Shown one piece after another: positions 8,516-17,101 of a DNA stretch of 44,530 bases. The stretch is from NCBI GenBank assembly GCA_947626885.1, contig CANQTX010000002.1:1-44530 (forward strand), given 5' to 3'. Position 1 is the first letter of the stretch, and every line of letters begins with the position of its first letter. The stretch is from an uncultured Clostridia bacterium (GTDB lineage: Bacteria; Bacillota; Clostridia; TANB77; CAG-508). The translations under genes and the position numbers were made by a program. The notes under the pieces are model-generated. The model had not been told where the DNA came from. It was given only the letters and a program-made list of their open reading frames with translations, and did not search any database.

Positions 8516-9880
8516 ATGGAGCTAGAAGGATTATCGCTGGTTGATTTAAAGAGTTTAGCAAAAAGTAAGGGGATTCACAATATATCCAAACTAAAAAAAG
8601 CTGAGTTAATCCAAAAAATATTAGAAGTTTCTAATAAAAAAAAGGAAGTTGATATAATAACTACAGAAAAAGAACAACTCAATATGGAATCAATTGAAAA
8701 TAAAAATATTTTGTCTAATAAAGAATATAAGGTAACAAGTGAGGGAGATGAATATGTTGAAGGTATACTAGAGTTATTGCCTGATGGATATGGGTTCTTA
8801 AGAGGTGATAATTATTTATCTACGCCAAAAGATGTATATGTTTCTCCTATTCAAATAAAAAGATTTAAGTTAGATACAGGCGATATGATAAAAGGTATCA
8901 AACGAACACCAAAAGAAGGAGAAAAATTTCCAGCCTTAATCTATGTAGGAGAAGTAAATGGAGAATCTCCTGATAGATCCATGAAAAGAAAAAATTTTGA
9001 TGATTTAATACCAATTTATCCTAATGAAAAATTGTATTTAGAAACAAATCCCAACGAATATACTATGCGTTTAATGGATTTAATGGCTCCTATTGGAAAA
9101 GGACAAAGAGGAATGATTGTTGCTCCGCCAAAAGCTGGTAAAACAACAATTTTAAAGAAAATTGCAAATAGTATTAGTAAAAATAATCCTGAAGTTATTT
9201 TGATTGTTCTTTTAATTGATGAACGACCAGAAGAAGTAACGGATATGAAACGTTCTATTAAAGGAGATGTTATTTATTCTACATTTGATGAGCAACCAGA
9301 ACATCATGTTAAAGTGGCAGAAATGGTTATAGAAAGAGCTAAAAGATTAACAGAGCAACATAAAGATGTGGTTGTATTATTAGATAGCATCACGAGATTG
9401 GCTAGAGCATACAATCTTGTTATTCCTTCATCTGGAAGAACATTATCGGGAGGTTTTGATCCAAGTGCTTTGCATAAACCCAAACGTTTCTTTGGAGCAG
9501 CAAGGAATACAGAAGATGCAGGAAGTTTAACAGTATTAGCAACAGCTTTAATAGAAACTGGTAGTAGAATGGATGAAGTTATTTTTGAAGAATTTAAAGG
9601 AACAGGAAATATGGAGGTAGTTTTAGATAGAAATCTTTCAGAAAAAAGAATATTTCCTGCTATTGATATTAATAAATCAGGAACCAGAAGAGAAGATTTA
9701 TTATTATCAGAAAAAGAATTAGAAGCTGTGTATACCATCAGAAAAAATTTAGGTAATCTATCTACTGGTGATTTAACAGAAAGATTAATTAATCAAATGT
9801 CTAAAACAAAGAATAATAAAGAATTTTCGGATGTGATCTTTAAAATTTTAAATAACGATAATAAAAAGAAACTATATTAA
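8516..9880 (+). CDS. rho: Transcription termination factor Rho
   Basis: The 454 residues follow the family order: a Rho_N helical domain (1-45), a charged low-complexity linker (46-75), an OB-fold RNA-binding domain ([11 protein letters not shown], about 93-103), and the RecA-type motor with Walker A APPKAGKT (about 202-209), LIDERPEEV and the Walker B region [16 protein letters not shown]. It is a hexameric ATP-dependent RNA translocase that ends transcription. GGGGG precedes the ATG. The gene stands alone; the CPBP protease starts 50 bases later. Intact. Confidence 0.97.
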   Translation: MELEGLSLVDLKSLAKSKGIHNISKLKKAELIQKILEVSNKKKEVDIITTEKEQLNMESIENKNILSNKEYKVTSEGDEYVEGILELLPDGYGFLRGDNYLSTPKDVYVSPIQIKRFKLDTGDMIKGIKRTPKEGEKFPALIYVGEVNGESPDRSMKRKNFDDLIPIYPNEKLYLETNPNEYTMRLMDLMAPIGKGQRGMIVAPPKAGKTTILKKIANSISKNNPEVILIVLLIDERPEEVTDMKRSIKGDVIYSTFDEQPEHHVKVAEMVIERAKRLTEQHKDVVVLLDSITRLARAYNLVIPSSGRTLSGGFDPSALHKPKRFFGAARNTEDAGSLTVLATALIETGSRMDEVIFEEFKGTGNMEVVLDRNLSEKRIFPAIDINKSGTRREDLLLSEKELEAVYTIRKNLGNLSTGDLTERLINQMSKTKNNKEFSDVIFKILNNDNKKKLY

Positions 9881-9930
9881 TAGCTAATACTATTAAGAAG
9901 TTAAAAAATATAAAAAAGGAGGAAATAATA

Positions 9931-10755
9931 ATGTTGGAGAAGATAAGAAAACATTCAATATTAGTAGCAATAATAGGATTAGTAATTGGAGTGGGTGGAA
10001 TTCTATATGTTCCCTTTAATGATGGTCCATTACAAATGACTTTGTTGCGTATTGTTTTAGCTGCTATTATGATTGGAATTATGCTTGTAATGGGGGCTAA
10101 AAAGTCATTACAAAAGGTGAAAGAAGGATTTGGATTTACACTACGTAAATCTAGTTATATTTTGATACTTGCTTTTCTTTTAGGAATGCTTGTATTTATT
10201 CCAGGATTTCTTAATTATGGATTTTCTAAAGATTTGCTAATAAAAGAGTTATCTTATTTTATATTATGTATTACAATAGGATTATTTGAAGAAGGATTAT
10301 TTAGAGGTGTAGTATTTCAAGGTTTATTAAGAAAAACCGGAGATACTCATAAAGGAATATGGATTAGTATAATAATATCTTCTCTTATTTTTGGATTTGT
10401 TCATGTTTATACATATGTTATAGGAGGTAATTACGATTTAATAGGAATTATAGAATCAATAGGAAAAACACTTCAAACAGGTGCAATTGGTGTACTCCTA
10501 GCTGCTGTATATTTGAAGACGAAAAATTTTTGGGCAGTTGCCTTAGTTCATACTTTAAATGATTTTCTTTTAATGCAGGTTATTATGTTTACAGATACAT
10601 CCTTGGGTTCTTATGTATCGTCTGGAGAAACAGGAGTTATTGCAATTATAAGTTATATTATTCAATTTCTGTTATATGTTCCTGCTTTAGTTAAAGCAAC
10701 ACATATTATAAAGGACATAAAAGTGCCAGAATTTGGTGTTTTTGAAAAAGAATAA
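9931..10755 (+). CDS. CPBP-family intramembrane metalloprotease
   Basis: The 274-residue protein has about eight membrane helices and the three CPBP (Abi) motifs: EEGLFRG (EExxxR), FGFVH and HTLND. These form the intramembrane glutamate protease site related to Rce1. Family roles include CAAX-like processing and bacteriocin self-immunity; the role here is unknown. AAGGAGG lies just before the ATG and a terminator follows. A truncated paralogue (about 21.25-21.76 kb) shares MGAKxSL, GFGFxLR and FEExxFRG with it. Confidence 0.88.
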   Translation: MLEKIRKHSILVAIIGLVIGVGGILYVPFNDGPLQMTLLRIVLAAIMIGIMLVMGAKKSLQKVKEGFGFTLRKSSYILILAFLLGMLVFIPGFLNYGFSKDLLIKELSYFILCITIGLFEEGLFRGVVFQGLLRKTGDTHKGIWISIIISSLIFGFVHVYTYVIGGNYDLIGIIESIGKTLQTGAIGVLLAAVYLKTKNFWAVALVHTLNDFLLMQVIMFTDTSLGSYVSSGETGVIAIISYIIQFLLYVPALVKATHIIKDIKVPEFGVFEKE

Positions 10756-10765
10756 TTCATTAGAG

Positions 10766-10790
10766 ACTTACCAGAAATGGTAAGTTTTTA
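10766..10790 (+). terminator. Rho-independent terminator of the CPBP gene
   Basis: An 8-bp stem ACTTACCA/TGGTAAGT with a GAAA tetraloop (10766-10785) is followed by four more Ts. A hairpin with nearly the same core recurs at 15257-15280. Confidence 0.85.
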
Positions 10791-10824
10791 ATTTGAATAA
10801 GCATTCTATTGAGAGGAGGATTTT

Positions 10825-11563
10825 ATGAAAGTAAAAGAAGTAATTGAAAATAAAACTTTTGATGAAGAAAGAGCATTATATAATTTAAAAAATACACAAG
10901 TAAATAACTGTATCTTTGCAGGAGAGCAAGATGGAGAATCAGTTTTAAAAGAAACAAGAAATATAAAAGTATTAAACAGTAAATTCTCATTAAGATACCC
11001 TTTATGGCATGCAAGGAAATATGAATTATCAAAAATTCAAAAATAAATTCTCCGGAGTTTGGTTGGAAATGTAATAATATTGAATTGCAAAATATAGAGA
11101 TTATCTCAGAATATATTTTTTTAGATAGTAAAAACTTAAAATTAAGCAATGTAAAATTTCAAGGTAAGTATATTCTTTCCAATATGTAGAAAATTTAGAA
11201 ATAGATAACTGTGAGCTAGATACCAAAGATGCTTTTTGACATAGTAAAAATGTAACTGTCAGAAATTCAATTGTTAAAGGAGAGTATTTGGCATGGTTTT
11301 CAGAAGGATTAACACTTATTAATTGTAAAATTATAGGTACACAACCTTTATGCTATTGCAAAAATTTAAAATTAATAAATTGTGAAATGATAGATACAGA
11401 TTTATCTTTTGAATATTCAGATGTTGAAGCAGATATAAAAGGTAATGTAGTTTCTATAAAAAATCCAAAATCAGGAATAATTACAGTAGATTCAGTTGGA
11501 GAAGTTATAAAAAAAGATTCTATTATGGAATGTGTAGGAAATGTAATTATTAGAAAAAAATAA
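10825..11563 (+). pseudogene. DUF3737-family gene, decayed
   Basis: The first frame (FDEERALYNLKNTQVNNCIF, FSLRYPLWH) and the last (LINCKIIGTQPLCYCKNLKL) are typical of DUF3737, right-handed beta-helix-like repeat proteins of unknown function with about 280 residues. Between them lie an internal deletion after the KYELSKIQK segment, a frame change into INSPEFGWKCNN, a TAG after YILSNM caused by a small insertion, and a TGA at the codon expected for Trp in DAFWHSKN. GAGAGGAGG and the ATG at 10825 are intact. It is certainly non-functional as a full-length protein. Confidence 0.85.
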
Positions 11564-11662
11564 AACCTATGAAAATATAAATAATTAACAAGATATAGTC
11601 AATTCAACAGGAGAGAGCATAAAGAAATAGATTAAAATTAGTATAAAAAGAAATATATAACA

Positions 11663-11688
11663 TTGCGCAAAATCAAAGTTTTGTGCAA
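11663..11688. repeat. Hairpin at the left edge of repeat element A
   Basis: TTGCGCAAAA (11663-11672) pairs with TTTTGTGCAA (11679-11688) with one G-T wobble and a 6-base loop. The right arm runs into the GCAAATAGGA string shared by the three repeat copies. Confidence 0.5.
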
Positions 11689-12208
11689 ATAGGAATAGAG
11701 ATCCAAAAATAAAACCATGTTTCAGGTTCTATCTTTAAAATCTTGCTGTTCCTTTAAATAAGCCCATTTCAGCTTATTATTTAGATGATAAACTATATGT
11801 CTAATTTTTAAAAACGCCTTAAAATCGATTCTCGTGCGTCACTTTTTTAGCCATTTTTCAGTATTTTTCAAAAGCCATTGATTTTACAATATTTTAATAA
11901 ATTTACATTATACAAATAGTAATTCTTAAATATCCAAAATAAGTTTTAAATGATAACTTTTATTAGTTAAATTTTAAAATGTCTTAAAATTGATTTTGAA
12001 GCTTTATAAAATGAAACTATTTAATAATGTTATAAACAGAAATTTATTTTAAAAATTTTATAAAATAATAAAAAAATTTACATTTTTGCGAAAATTTTGA
12101 TTATAACAAATGTTCGGTTTTTTATAAAATTATACAAACAAATTTGAAATCAAAAATTTTTTTAAAATTTATATTTTCAAAATTTTGAAAATTAGCCCTC
12201 TCTCCTAT
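11687..12208. repeat. Interspersed non-coding repeat, copy A
   Basis: This segment is related to copy B at 14063-14471. Shared blocks are the left end AAATAGGA, a TTAGATGA-type middle, GTCTTAAAATTGATTTTG with GAAGCTTTATAAAATGAAA after it (11981-12017), TTATAACAAATGTTC (12101-12115), ATATTTTCAAAATTTTGAAAA (12171-12191) and the right end CTCTCTCCTAT. The ends are imperfect inverted repeats (AAATAGGAATAG versus reverse-complement GATAGGAGAGAG). No ORF of any quality lies inside. It looks like a MITE-like or other non-autonomous element. It fills most of the gap 11564-12248. Confidence 0.6.
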
Positions 12209-12248
12209 CATAGCGATTTTAACTTTTTTAAAATTTTTGACTATACAA

Positions 12249-12815
12249 TTAAATTTCCATTTTTCTTGTTGTTTTTAATGTCATTTCTTTATAAATATAG
12301 TTATCATCATAAATATCCCCAAAGGATTCAACCCATAATGGAATGTAACAACTTTCTAAAATTTTCACTGTTAGATTTTTTGTTAATATTGTTGCAAGTC
12401 CATCTTTTCTATATTCTGGTAATACTTCAATTCCAACTTCCCAAATATCATCATTTCTTTTATCTGCTCCTGCAACTCCTATAATCTTTCCGTTACAATA
12501 AGCTACAAATAAGCACAGTATGCTATATTAGAAATACATTTTCCATTTTCATTAAAAGTAATTGCATTTTCAAAACCATTTGATAATCCTATTTGTTCTG
12601 TATTTTCATCAAATAGTTTAATTTTCTTTTACCATTTCATATAAATTTTCTGATGAAGATACTAAAACTAAATCATAAAGTAATAATATTTTTAGCTTAT
12701 TTTGACTATTGTTTTTTATAATCTTTAGTCCACTTTTTTCTAATTCCTCAATAGAACAATTATAATTTTGAGATATGTATTTTTTTACTTTCTCTATAAT
12801 ACTTTCTTTGTTCAT
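12249..12815 (-). pseudogene. GNAT-family acetyltransferase, decayed
   Basis: The N-terminal part is open from MNKESIIEKV (12815) to a stop at 12618 (ILLLYDLVLVSSSENLYEMVKEN). After a deletion and a frame change, the translation continues as IKLFDENTEQIGLSNGFENAI, then changes frame again to AYCNGKIIGVAGADK and DDIWEVGIEVLPEYRKDGLATILTKNL. That last part is GNAT motif A, with the acetyl-CoA-binding RxxGLA turn. The gene directly follows Fic with start and stop nearly overlapping (the Fic stop is at 12827), so the two formed an operon. The C-terminus ends at a TAA at 12249 without a normal GNAT tail. Confidence 0.75.
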
Positions 12816-12826
12816 ATTTTCACCCA

Positions 12827-13894
12827 CTATAATTTTTTATCTGATAATAAATTTATTAATCTAGTATTTTTATATATTTTTTCTCTTCCAATTTTTTCAG
12901 ATTCTAAAAGTCCGATTTCTTCTAATTGATTTAAGTAAGATGAGGCAGTTAATCTTGTAACTCCACAAGCTTTTTCAATATAAGCAATTTTGGTATAAAC
13001 TTCATAAAACAAACTTTCTAATAGTTCTTTTGAATATATTTTAGGTAGTTTTGTTTTAAATTCTTCTTTATATTTTTTTATTTCATTTTGAATATTTTCT
13101 ATTAATTTAATTGTTTCTATAGATGTAATTTCAATTCCTTTTAAGATATATATAATCCAATCTTCAAAATTATTATTGTTTCTAACTTCACTAAATAATC
13201 TATAATATTCTTGTTTTGTTTGATTTATATATTTACTTAGATATAAAATAGGACTATCTATTAATTTATTCAGTACTAAATATAAGATATTTAAAATTCT
13301 TCCAGTTCTTCCATTTCCATCATAAAAAGGATGTATGCTCTCAAACTGATAATGAATTAAACATACTTTTATTAATGGATCTATATTATCTTTGTCGTCA
13401 TTGATGAAATCTTCTAAATTCTTTAAATAAGCTCTTATTTCTTTTTCATTTTGAGGAGGAGTATAAATAGTTTCTCCAGTAATAGAATTTTTAAGTTCAG
13501 TTCCTGGTAATTTCCTAATTCCAGCATTATTATGTTCAATAATACCTTGTATTTTAATAATCGTATTTGTATTAATATAGCCATCTTTCTTAATTTGTTC
13601 AAATCCAATCCAAATAGCATTTCTATAGTCAACAACTTCTTTAGCATTTTCTTCTTTATAACCACTTTCAGTAAGTACTTTATAAATATCATCATGAGTA
13701 GTAACTATATTTTCGATAGCGCTACTATCTTTGGCTTCATTTATCGTTACAGCATTTATTAGAATATGCATATTCGGAATAGCATTTGCATATCCCTTTA
13801 ATTCTGCTAAAGCTCTTGAAGAAATGGTTAATTGCTCTAAAATTTTTTTAGTTTTTAAATCAACATTTTTATATGGTAGCATTTCTAATTTCAT
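12827..13894 (-). CDS. Fic-domain AMPylase with N-terminal inhibitory helix and C-terminal winged helix
   Basis: The 355-residue protein has the complete active-site loop HPFYDGNGRTGR (about residues 187-198), in which His is the catalytic base and the loop binds nucleotide phosphates. Upstream, SSAIEN (about 56-61) fits the (S/T)xxxE(G/N) inhibitory motif of class II Fic proteins, so activity is probably autoinhibited until the helix moves. The last 55 residues form a winged-helix fold (CGVTRLTASSYLNQLEEIGL), suggesting DNA binding or autoregulation. The reaction is transfer of AMP (or another NMP) to a Ser, Thr or Tyr of a target protein; the target is unknown. GGAGG precedes the ATG. A decayed GNAT gene follows. 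Confidence 0.93.
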   Translation of the reverse strand: MKLEMLPYKNVDLKTKKILEQLTISSRALAELKGYANAIPNMHILINAVTINEAKDSSAIENIVTTHDDIYKVLTESGYKEENAKEVVDYRNAIWIGFEQIKKDGYINTNTIIKIQGIIEHNNAGIRKLPGTELKNSITGETIYTPPQNEKEIRAYLKNLEDFINDDKDNIDPLIKVCLIHYQFESIHPFYDGNGRTGRILNILYLVLNKLIDSPILYLSKYINQTKQEYYRLFSEVRNNNNFEDWIIYILKGIEITSIETIKLIENIQNEIKKYKEEFKTKLPKIYSKELLESLFYEVYTKIAYIEKACGVTRLTASSYLNQLEEIGLLESEKIGREKIYKNTRLINLLSDKKL

Positions 13895-13930
13895 TTTTTA
13901 AACCTCCATTATATATAAAATATCATAAAT

Positions 13931-14007
13931 TTTATATATTTTCAATAAATGTGTATAAAAAACAATAAAAATTATACATATCTTAAAAACATGTATAATT
14001 TTTATTT
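13931..14007. repeat. Hairpin repeat R2, copy 1
   Basis: TTTATATATTTTCAATAAAT and what follows is about 80% identical to 16981-17057. It contains a perfect 13-bp inverted repeat, AAAAATTATACAT (13967-13979) with ATGTATAATTTTT (13991-14003). The stem could act as a bidirectional terminator. It lies directly upstream of the Fic gene, which runs the other way. Confidence 0.65.
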
Positions 14008-14062
14008 CTTTTAAAGATTAAATTTAACTTACATGTTGGTTTGTATTATGAAACTTTTGTGC

Positions 14063-14471
14063 AAATAGGAGTAGGAATAAAACTATATATTCATAAATTA
14101 CTGCTATTCTTTACTATTAGCCACTTTATCTGTATATTTAGACAACAAAATTGTCTTAAAATTGATTTTGAAGCTTTATAAAATGAAATTATTTTATAAT
14201 GTTGTAATTAGAAATTTATTTTAAAATTTTATAAAATATAAAAAATTACATTTAAATTTGTAAAAATTTTAATTATAACAAATGTTCAGTTTTGAAATTT
14301 GATATTCGTAACAATATAAAATTTTTAATTTTTAAAATCATAATTTTAAATTATAAATTTTATTTTTAAGATTTTATAATATTAATTTTTAAATTTTGTT
14401 TCAGAAAAATTTATAATTTATTTCATTTTTATATTTTCAAGATTTTGAAAAACACTCCCTCTCTCCTATTT
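14063..14471. repeat. Interspersed non-coding repeat, copy B (best-preserved ends)
   Basis: This 409-bp element is bounded by a perfect 9-bp inverted repeat, AAATAGGAG at 14063-14071 and CTCCTATTT at 14463-14471. It shares long blocks in the same order with copy A: GTCTTAAAATTGATTTTG (14153-14170), GAAATTTATTTTAAAA, TTATAACAAATGTTC and ATATTTTCA-ATTTTGAAAA. It is extremely AT-rich without a coding frame. I could not identify target-site duplications. Together with R2 it fills the 610-base gap between Fic and the metallophosphoesterase fragment. Confidence 0.65.
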
Positions 14472-14504
14472 CAGCTTCGCTAGACAAAAACTACGTCCCT
14501 TTGT

Positions 14505-15143
14505 CTATAGTCTTATATGTTTTTCAATAACATCTAATTTTTCTCCGTCAAATTCAACAATAAAATATACTCCATCTGGTATTCCATCATTGTTTATATT
14601 TTCTGCCATAGATCCTACCACATAATAAGATATTCCATCTTCAACTATTTTCTTTGTCCAATGTTGATGTCCTGAAAATACAGCTAATAAATTCTTATCA
14701 CTTTTTAATATTTCTTTTAATTCCTTTCTATTTCCTAATAATGCTGTTTCAGGGCAACTTTCAAACCACCAATTACCTTTCATTTCATCTTCTGCAACTC
14801 CGAAATGAACGCATACTATACTTGGTAAATTGTTCTTTGCTAAATCGTTTTTTAGCCATTTTAAATCTTCATCTGATATAAATTGTGTCTTAAATATTCC
14901 ACCCTCTGCAGTTCCCATTTCATTATTTACAAAAGTTCCTAAAATAACTATGTGCATACCTGCTATATTAAAAGAAAAAGTTGAATGATTATACCCCATT
15001 ATTCGCTCTACTTCTTTTCTTGATGACATAGAACGCAAATCGTGATTTCCTATACAAGAATAAAAAGGCACATTTATCTTTTGAAATTTATCCCAAATAT
15101 AGTTTAAATTTACCATATCTTTGTCATGGTCGTTTATTTCCAT
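14505..15143 (-). pseudogene. Metallophosphoesterase, N-terminally truncated
   Basis: The remaining 212 residues carry the calcineurin-like motifs GNHD (about residue 38) and GHQHW (about 157), plus a VHFG segment. The first metal-binding block (DxH...GDxxD), which should lie 50-80 residues before GNHD, is missing. The ORF opens with MEINDH, where the first codons belong to DNA shared with a different gene fragment (the ToxN-like piece) in another frame, so the ATG is accidental. Without the DxH/GDxxD ligands it cannot form the dimetal centre. The reading frame downstream is undamaged, so the deletion is probably recent. Confidence 0.75.
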
Positions 15144-15231
15144 TTTCTTTATTTTTCATCAACTTTGGATCATCTATAATATCAAAAAATGAATCTTTTA
15201 TAAAATAAAAAAAGCCTACATTTATTTGCAT
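15124..15231 (-). pseudogene. ToxN/AbiQ (CptN)-like type III toxin, N-terminal fragment
   Basis: An ATG at 15231 behind GGAGT opens a 35-residue frame: MQINVGFFYFIKDSFFDIID, then DPKLMKNKENGNKRP and a TGA. The FYFIKDxFF...DPxLMxNKE...RP pattern resembles the start of type III toxin-antitoxin endoRNases. The fragment ends exactly where metallophosphoesterase sequence begins, so a deletion has fused the two genes. No tandem antitoxin RNA repeat is visible upstream. The call rests on recalled family appearance. Confidence 0.4.
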
Positions 15232-15256
15232 TCTTGTTACTCCTTATAATATTTAA

Positions 15257-15280
15257 GAGCCTACCATTTCTGGTAAACCC
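15257..15280 (-). terminator. Hairpin after the HD gene, before the ToxN-like fragment
   Basis: On the - strand, GGGTTTACCA-GAAA-TGGTAGGCTC forms a 10-bp RNA stem with wobble pairs but only a weak T-tract. It shares the core TACCAGAAATGGTA with the terminator at 10766-10785. It may terminate the HD gene, or be the leaky terminator that type III systems place before the toxin. Confidence 0.45.
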
Positions 15281-15288
15281 TTAAAATT

Positions 15289-15858
15289 TTATTTACTCTC
15301 GTCAATTTTTGCATTATATAATAATTTAACTAAATTAACAATATCTCTATCATATATTATTCTAGATTCTTCAAAATAAAGGATATCTTGTCTTAGTTTA
15401 GGAAGTAGTTCTATTAATGAATCTAATCTTTGTTTATTTTTAAGACAAGACTCCCATCTCCCATGACCTAGCCAGGCTAATTTATCAGCATCTTTTACTA
15501 ATAAGCCTTCTGTAGTTTTGGGGTTCATATTCCACTTATGATTTTCAATTGCTTTAACACATTCTTCTATAAAAAAACTATCATAAAAATTTTTTTCTAA
15601 CTCTTCTTTAAGCATTTCAGCAGATATTTTTTCATGCCCTACATTTTGTTTTATTCTACCAACATCGTGCCAATAAGCACTTATTATACAAACTTCTTTA
15701 TTTATATTTACATTTACAATATTTAAAAGTTCTTTTGTATATTTAACTACATCATTCATGTGGTTAATGTCATGTTCATTATCTTTGATAGTATTTATAT
15801 AATTTTTAGCTATATCTATAATTTTTTTATATCTATCTTCTATTTCTTCATATAACAT
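15289..15858 (-). CDS. HD-superfamily hydrolase
   Basis: The 189-residue protein has the HD metal-binding layout: HDINHMNDV (first His), WHDVGR (the His-Asp doublet, about residue 67), ENHKW and KDADKLAWLG (last Asp). This is the pattern of small metal-dependent phosphohydrolases such as YedJ/RelA-SpoT-like HD proteins. The nucleotide or other substrate cannot be told. AGGAGG lies about 14 bases before the ATG, a little far. The gene is intact in a region of broken ones; a decayed ToxN-like fragment follows. Confidence 0.85.
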   Translation of the reverse strand: MLYEEIEDRYKKIIDIAKNYINTIKDNEHDINHMNDVVKYTKELLNIVNVNINKEVCIISAYWHDVGRIKQNVGHEKISAEMLKEELEKNFYDSFFIEECVKAIENHKWNMNPKTTEGLLVKDADKLAWLGHGRWESCLKNKQRLDSLIELLPKLRQDILYFEESRIIYDRDIVNLVKLLYNAKIDESK

Positions 15859-15931
15859 AAATAATTATAATACCTCCTTTGATTATAAATTATTATATTT
15901 TTCAGATTTTTTAAATTTTTAATCATGTAAT

Positions 15932-16696
15932 TTATTCATTATTAGATATTTCTCCGTACATTTTTGCTTTTGTTTCTTGTTGTAATTCATATCCATATTC
16001 AAAAATATATGACATTCCAAACAAGAATAATATTTGCATTACATCAAATAATTCAAATTTAATTCCCAAATCTGACCTTAAAATCAATTCAAATAATATT
16101 CCTGATATATTAGGCAAAATTATTGATGCTATCATTAAAAATGCCATTTGCTTTATATATCTAACATTTTCTAATGTAAAAGGAGTGTCTCCCTCATTTA
16201 TATTTATAAAAAGTTTTTCTAACCTACTTAATGTTATTCTATACAACACCACACAAATCATAAAAAATAAATATCCTAATTCTATAAAAGTTATTATTTT
16301 TCCTTTAGAATTGTTTTCTAATACGCTTTTCATTTGTAGAATTGTCTCTTGATCTTTTTCATCTGAGACTGTAACATCATTTACTTTTAATTTTAATGTT
16401 ATATTATCATTTGACTTTTCTTCTGTTATAGTTATTTTGTTATCTATTCTTTCTCCATTAAATACGACAGCGTTATCTTTGAATTCTATATTGCTTATGA
16501 ATATAGGTGTAACTATTATCAAAAGCAACATTATCGGAATTTCTATTGTTAAAGCAATTTTTCCAATTCTTGCAAGAATATAAATTGCCTTACTTATACC
16601 TTTGATTTTTCTTTGTTTTTCCTCTTTAAATTTAACTACATTCATTTTTATATCTTCATCGAATAAATCTATATCAATCATATCTTCGTGTACCAA
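15932..16696 (-). CDS. DUF2975-type membrane protein, separated C-terminal part of an XRE-membrane regulator
   Basis: Four membrane helices (about residues 45-70, 133-152, 183-205, 216-232) and the motif EGDTPFTLENVRYIKQMA with FEYGYELQQETKAKMYG identify the DUF2975-like family. The residues before it (LVHEDMIDIDLFDEDIK) look like the end of an XRE helix-turn-helix domain and its linker. The XRE start lies just upstream in another frame (16698-16760), so this was one fused protein that lost its DNA-binding core. The first codon of the open frame is a TTG without a ribosome site; internal ATGs such as MIDIDLF are possible. Whether any product is made is doubtful. Confidence 0.65.
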   Translation of the reverse strand: MVHEDMIDIDLFDEDIKMNVVKFKEEKQRKIKGISKAIYILARIGKIALTIEIPIMLLLIIVTPIFISNIEFKDNAVVFNGERIDNKITITEEKSNDNITLKLKVNDVTVSDEKDQETILQMKSVLENNSKGKIITFIELGYLFFMICVVLYRITLSRLEKLFININEGDTPFTLENVRYIKQMAFLMIASIILPNISGILFELILRSDLGIKFELFDVMQILFLFGMSYIFEYGYELQQETKAKMYGEISNNE

Positions 16697-16697
16697 A

Positions 16698-16760
16698 TCA
16701 TTTATTTTGACTCATTTTATTTGCTTTTCTTAAGTTATATAAAATTTCTCCAAATTTCAT
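16698..16760 (-). pseudogene. XRE-family regulator, N-terminal stub
   Basis: A strong GGAGGAGAAG site and the ATG at 16760 open MKFGEILYNLRKANKMSQNK, which ends at a TGA. This is the first helix of an XRE helix-turn-helix (usually continuing SQEELAEKLNVSRQ). Helices 2-5 are deleted and the frame is shifted relative to the membrane part that follows. The original protein was probably a DNA-binding, membrane-anchored regulator. Confidence 0.7.
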
Positions 16761-16815
16761 CAGACTACTTCTCCTCCAACTCTAATTATAGTGTAATTTT
16801 TCTTAAAATTCTATC

Positions 16816-16862
16816 AACTTTAAGTTGCACTTTATAAAAAATATAAAATGCAACTTAAAGTT
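16816..16862. promoter_or_regulatory. Long palindrome upstream of the broken XRE regulator
   Basis: AACTTTAAGTTGCA (16816-16829) is perfectly repeated inverted as TGCAACTTAAAGTT (16849-16862). After one mismatch the arms continue TTTATA/TATAAA round a 5-base loop, giving 20 of 21 paired positions. It lies 56 bases before the regulator ATG, with a TATAAT-like box between them on the - strand. Possible roles are a dyad operator for autoregulation or a bidirectional terminator. Confidence 0.6.
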
Positions 16863-16911
16863 TACATTAGTTAATAGTAATTTGATTATATAATTTAGAA
16901 ACTCTGTATGC

Positions 16912-17057
16912 AAATAGGAGTAGGAATAAAACTACATAATTTCAAATTATATCTATTTCATGCCATTAATCGCTTACAAGTTTTATATACTTTCAATAAA
17001 TATGTATAAAAATTAAAAAAATTATGCATATTTTCAAAACATGTATAATTTTTATTT
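16912..17057. repeat. Repeat copy C: left end of the A/B family joined to hairpin repeat R2
   Basis: AAATAGGAGTAGGAATAAAA at 16912-16931 matches the left end of copy B (14063 onwards). About 50 bases later, 16981-17057 matches R2 copy 1, including the inverted repeat AAAAATTATGCAT (17017-17029) with ATGTATAATTTTT (17041-17053), one mismatch. The central and right blocks of the A/B element are absent. It fills most of the gap 16863-17101. Confidence 0.6.
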
Positions 17058-17101
17058 GCTTGTTTGAAATTTTATATTGACTCATAATTTAATATTTTTT
17101 A

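Noticed and set aside
12185..12484. 99-codon + strand ORF
   Set aside because: It is the shadow of the decayed GNAT gene, which reads convincingly on the - strand.
11563..17100. CRISPR array from the recurring AT-rich repeats
   Set aside because: Copies are few, hundreds of bases long and irregularly spaced; no short regular repeat-spacer pattern or cas gene is seen.
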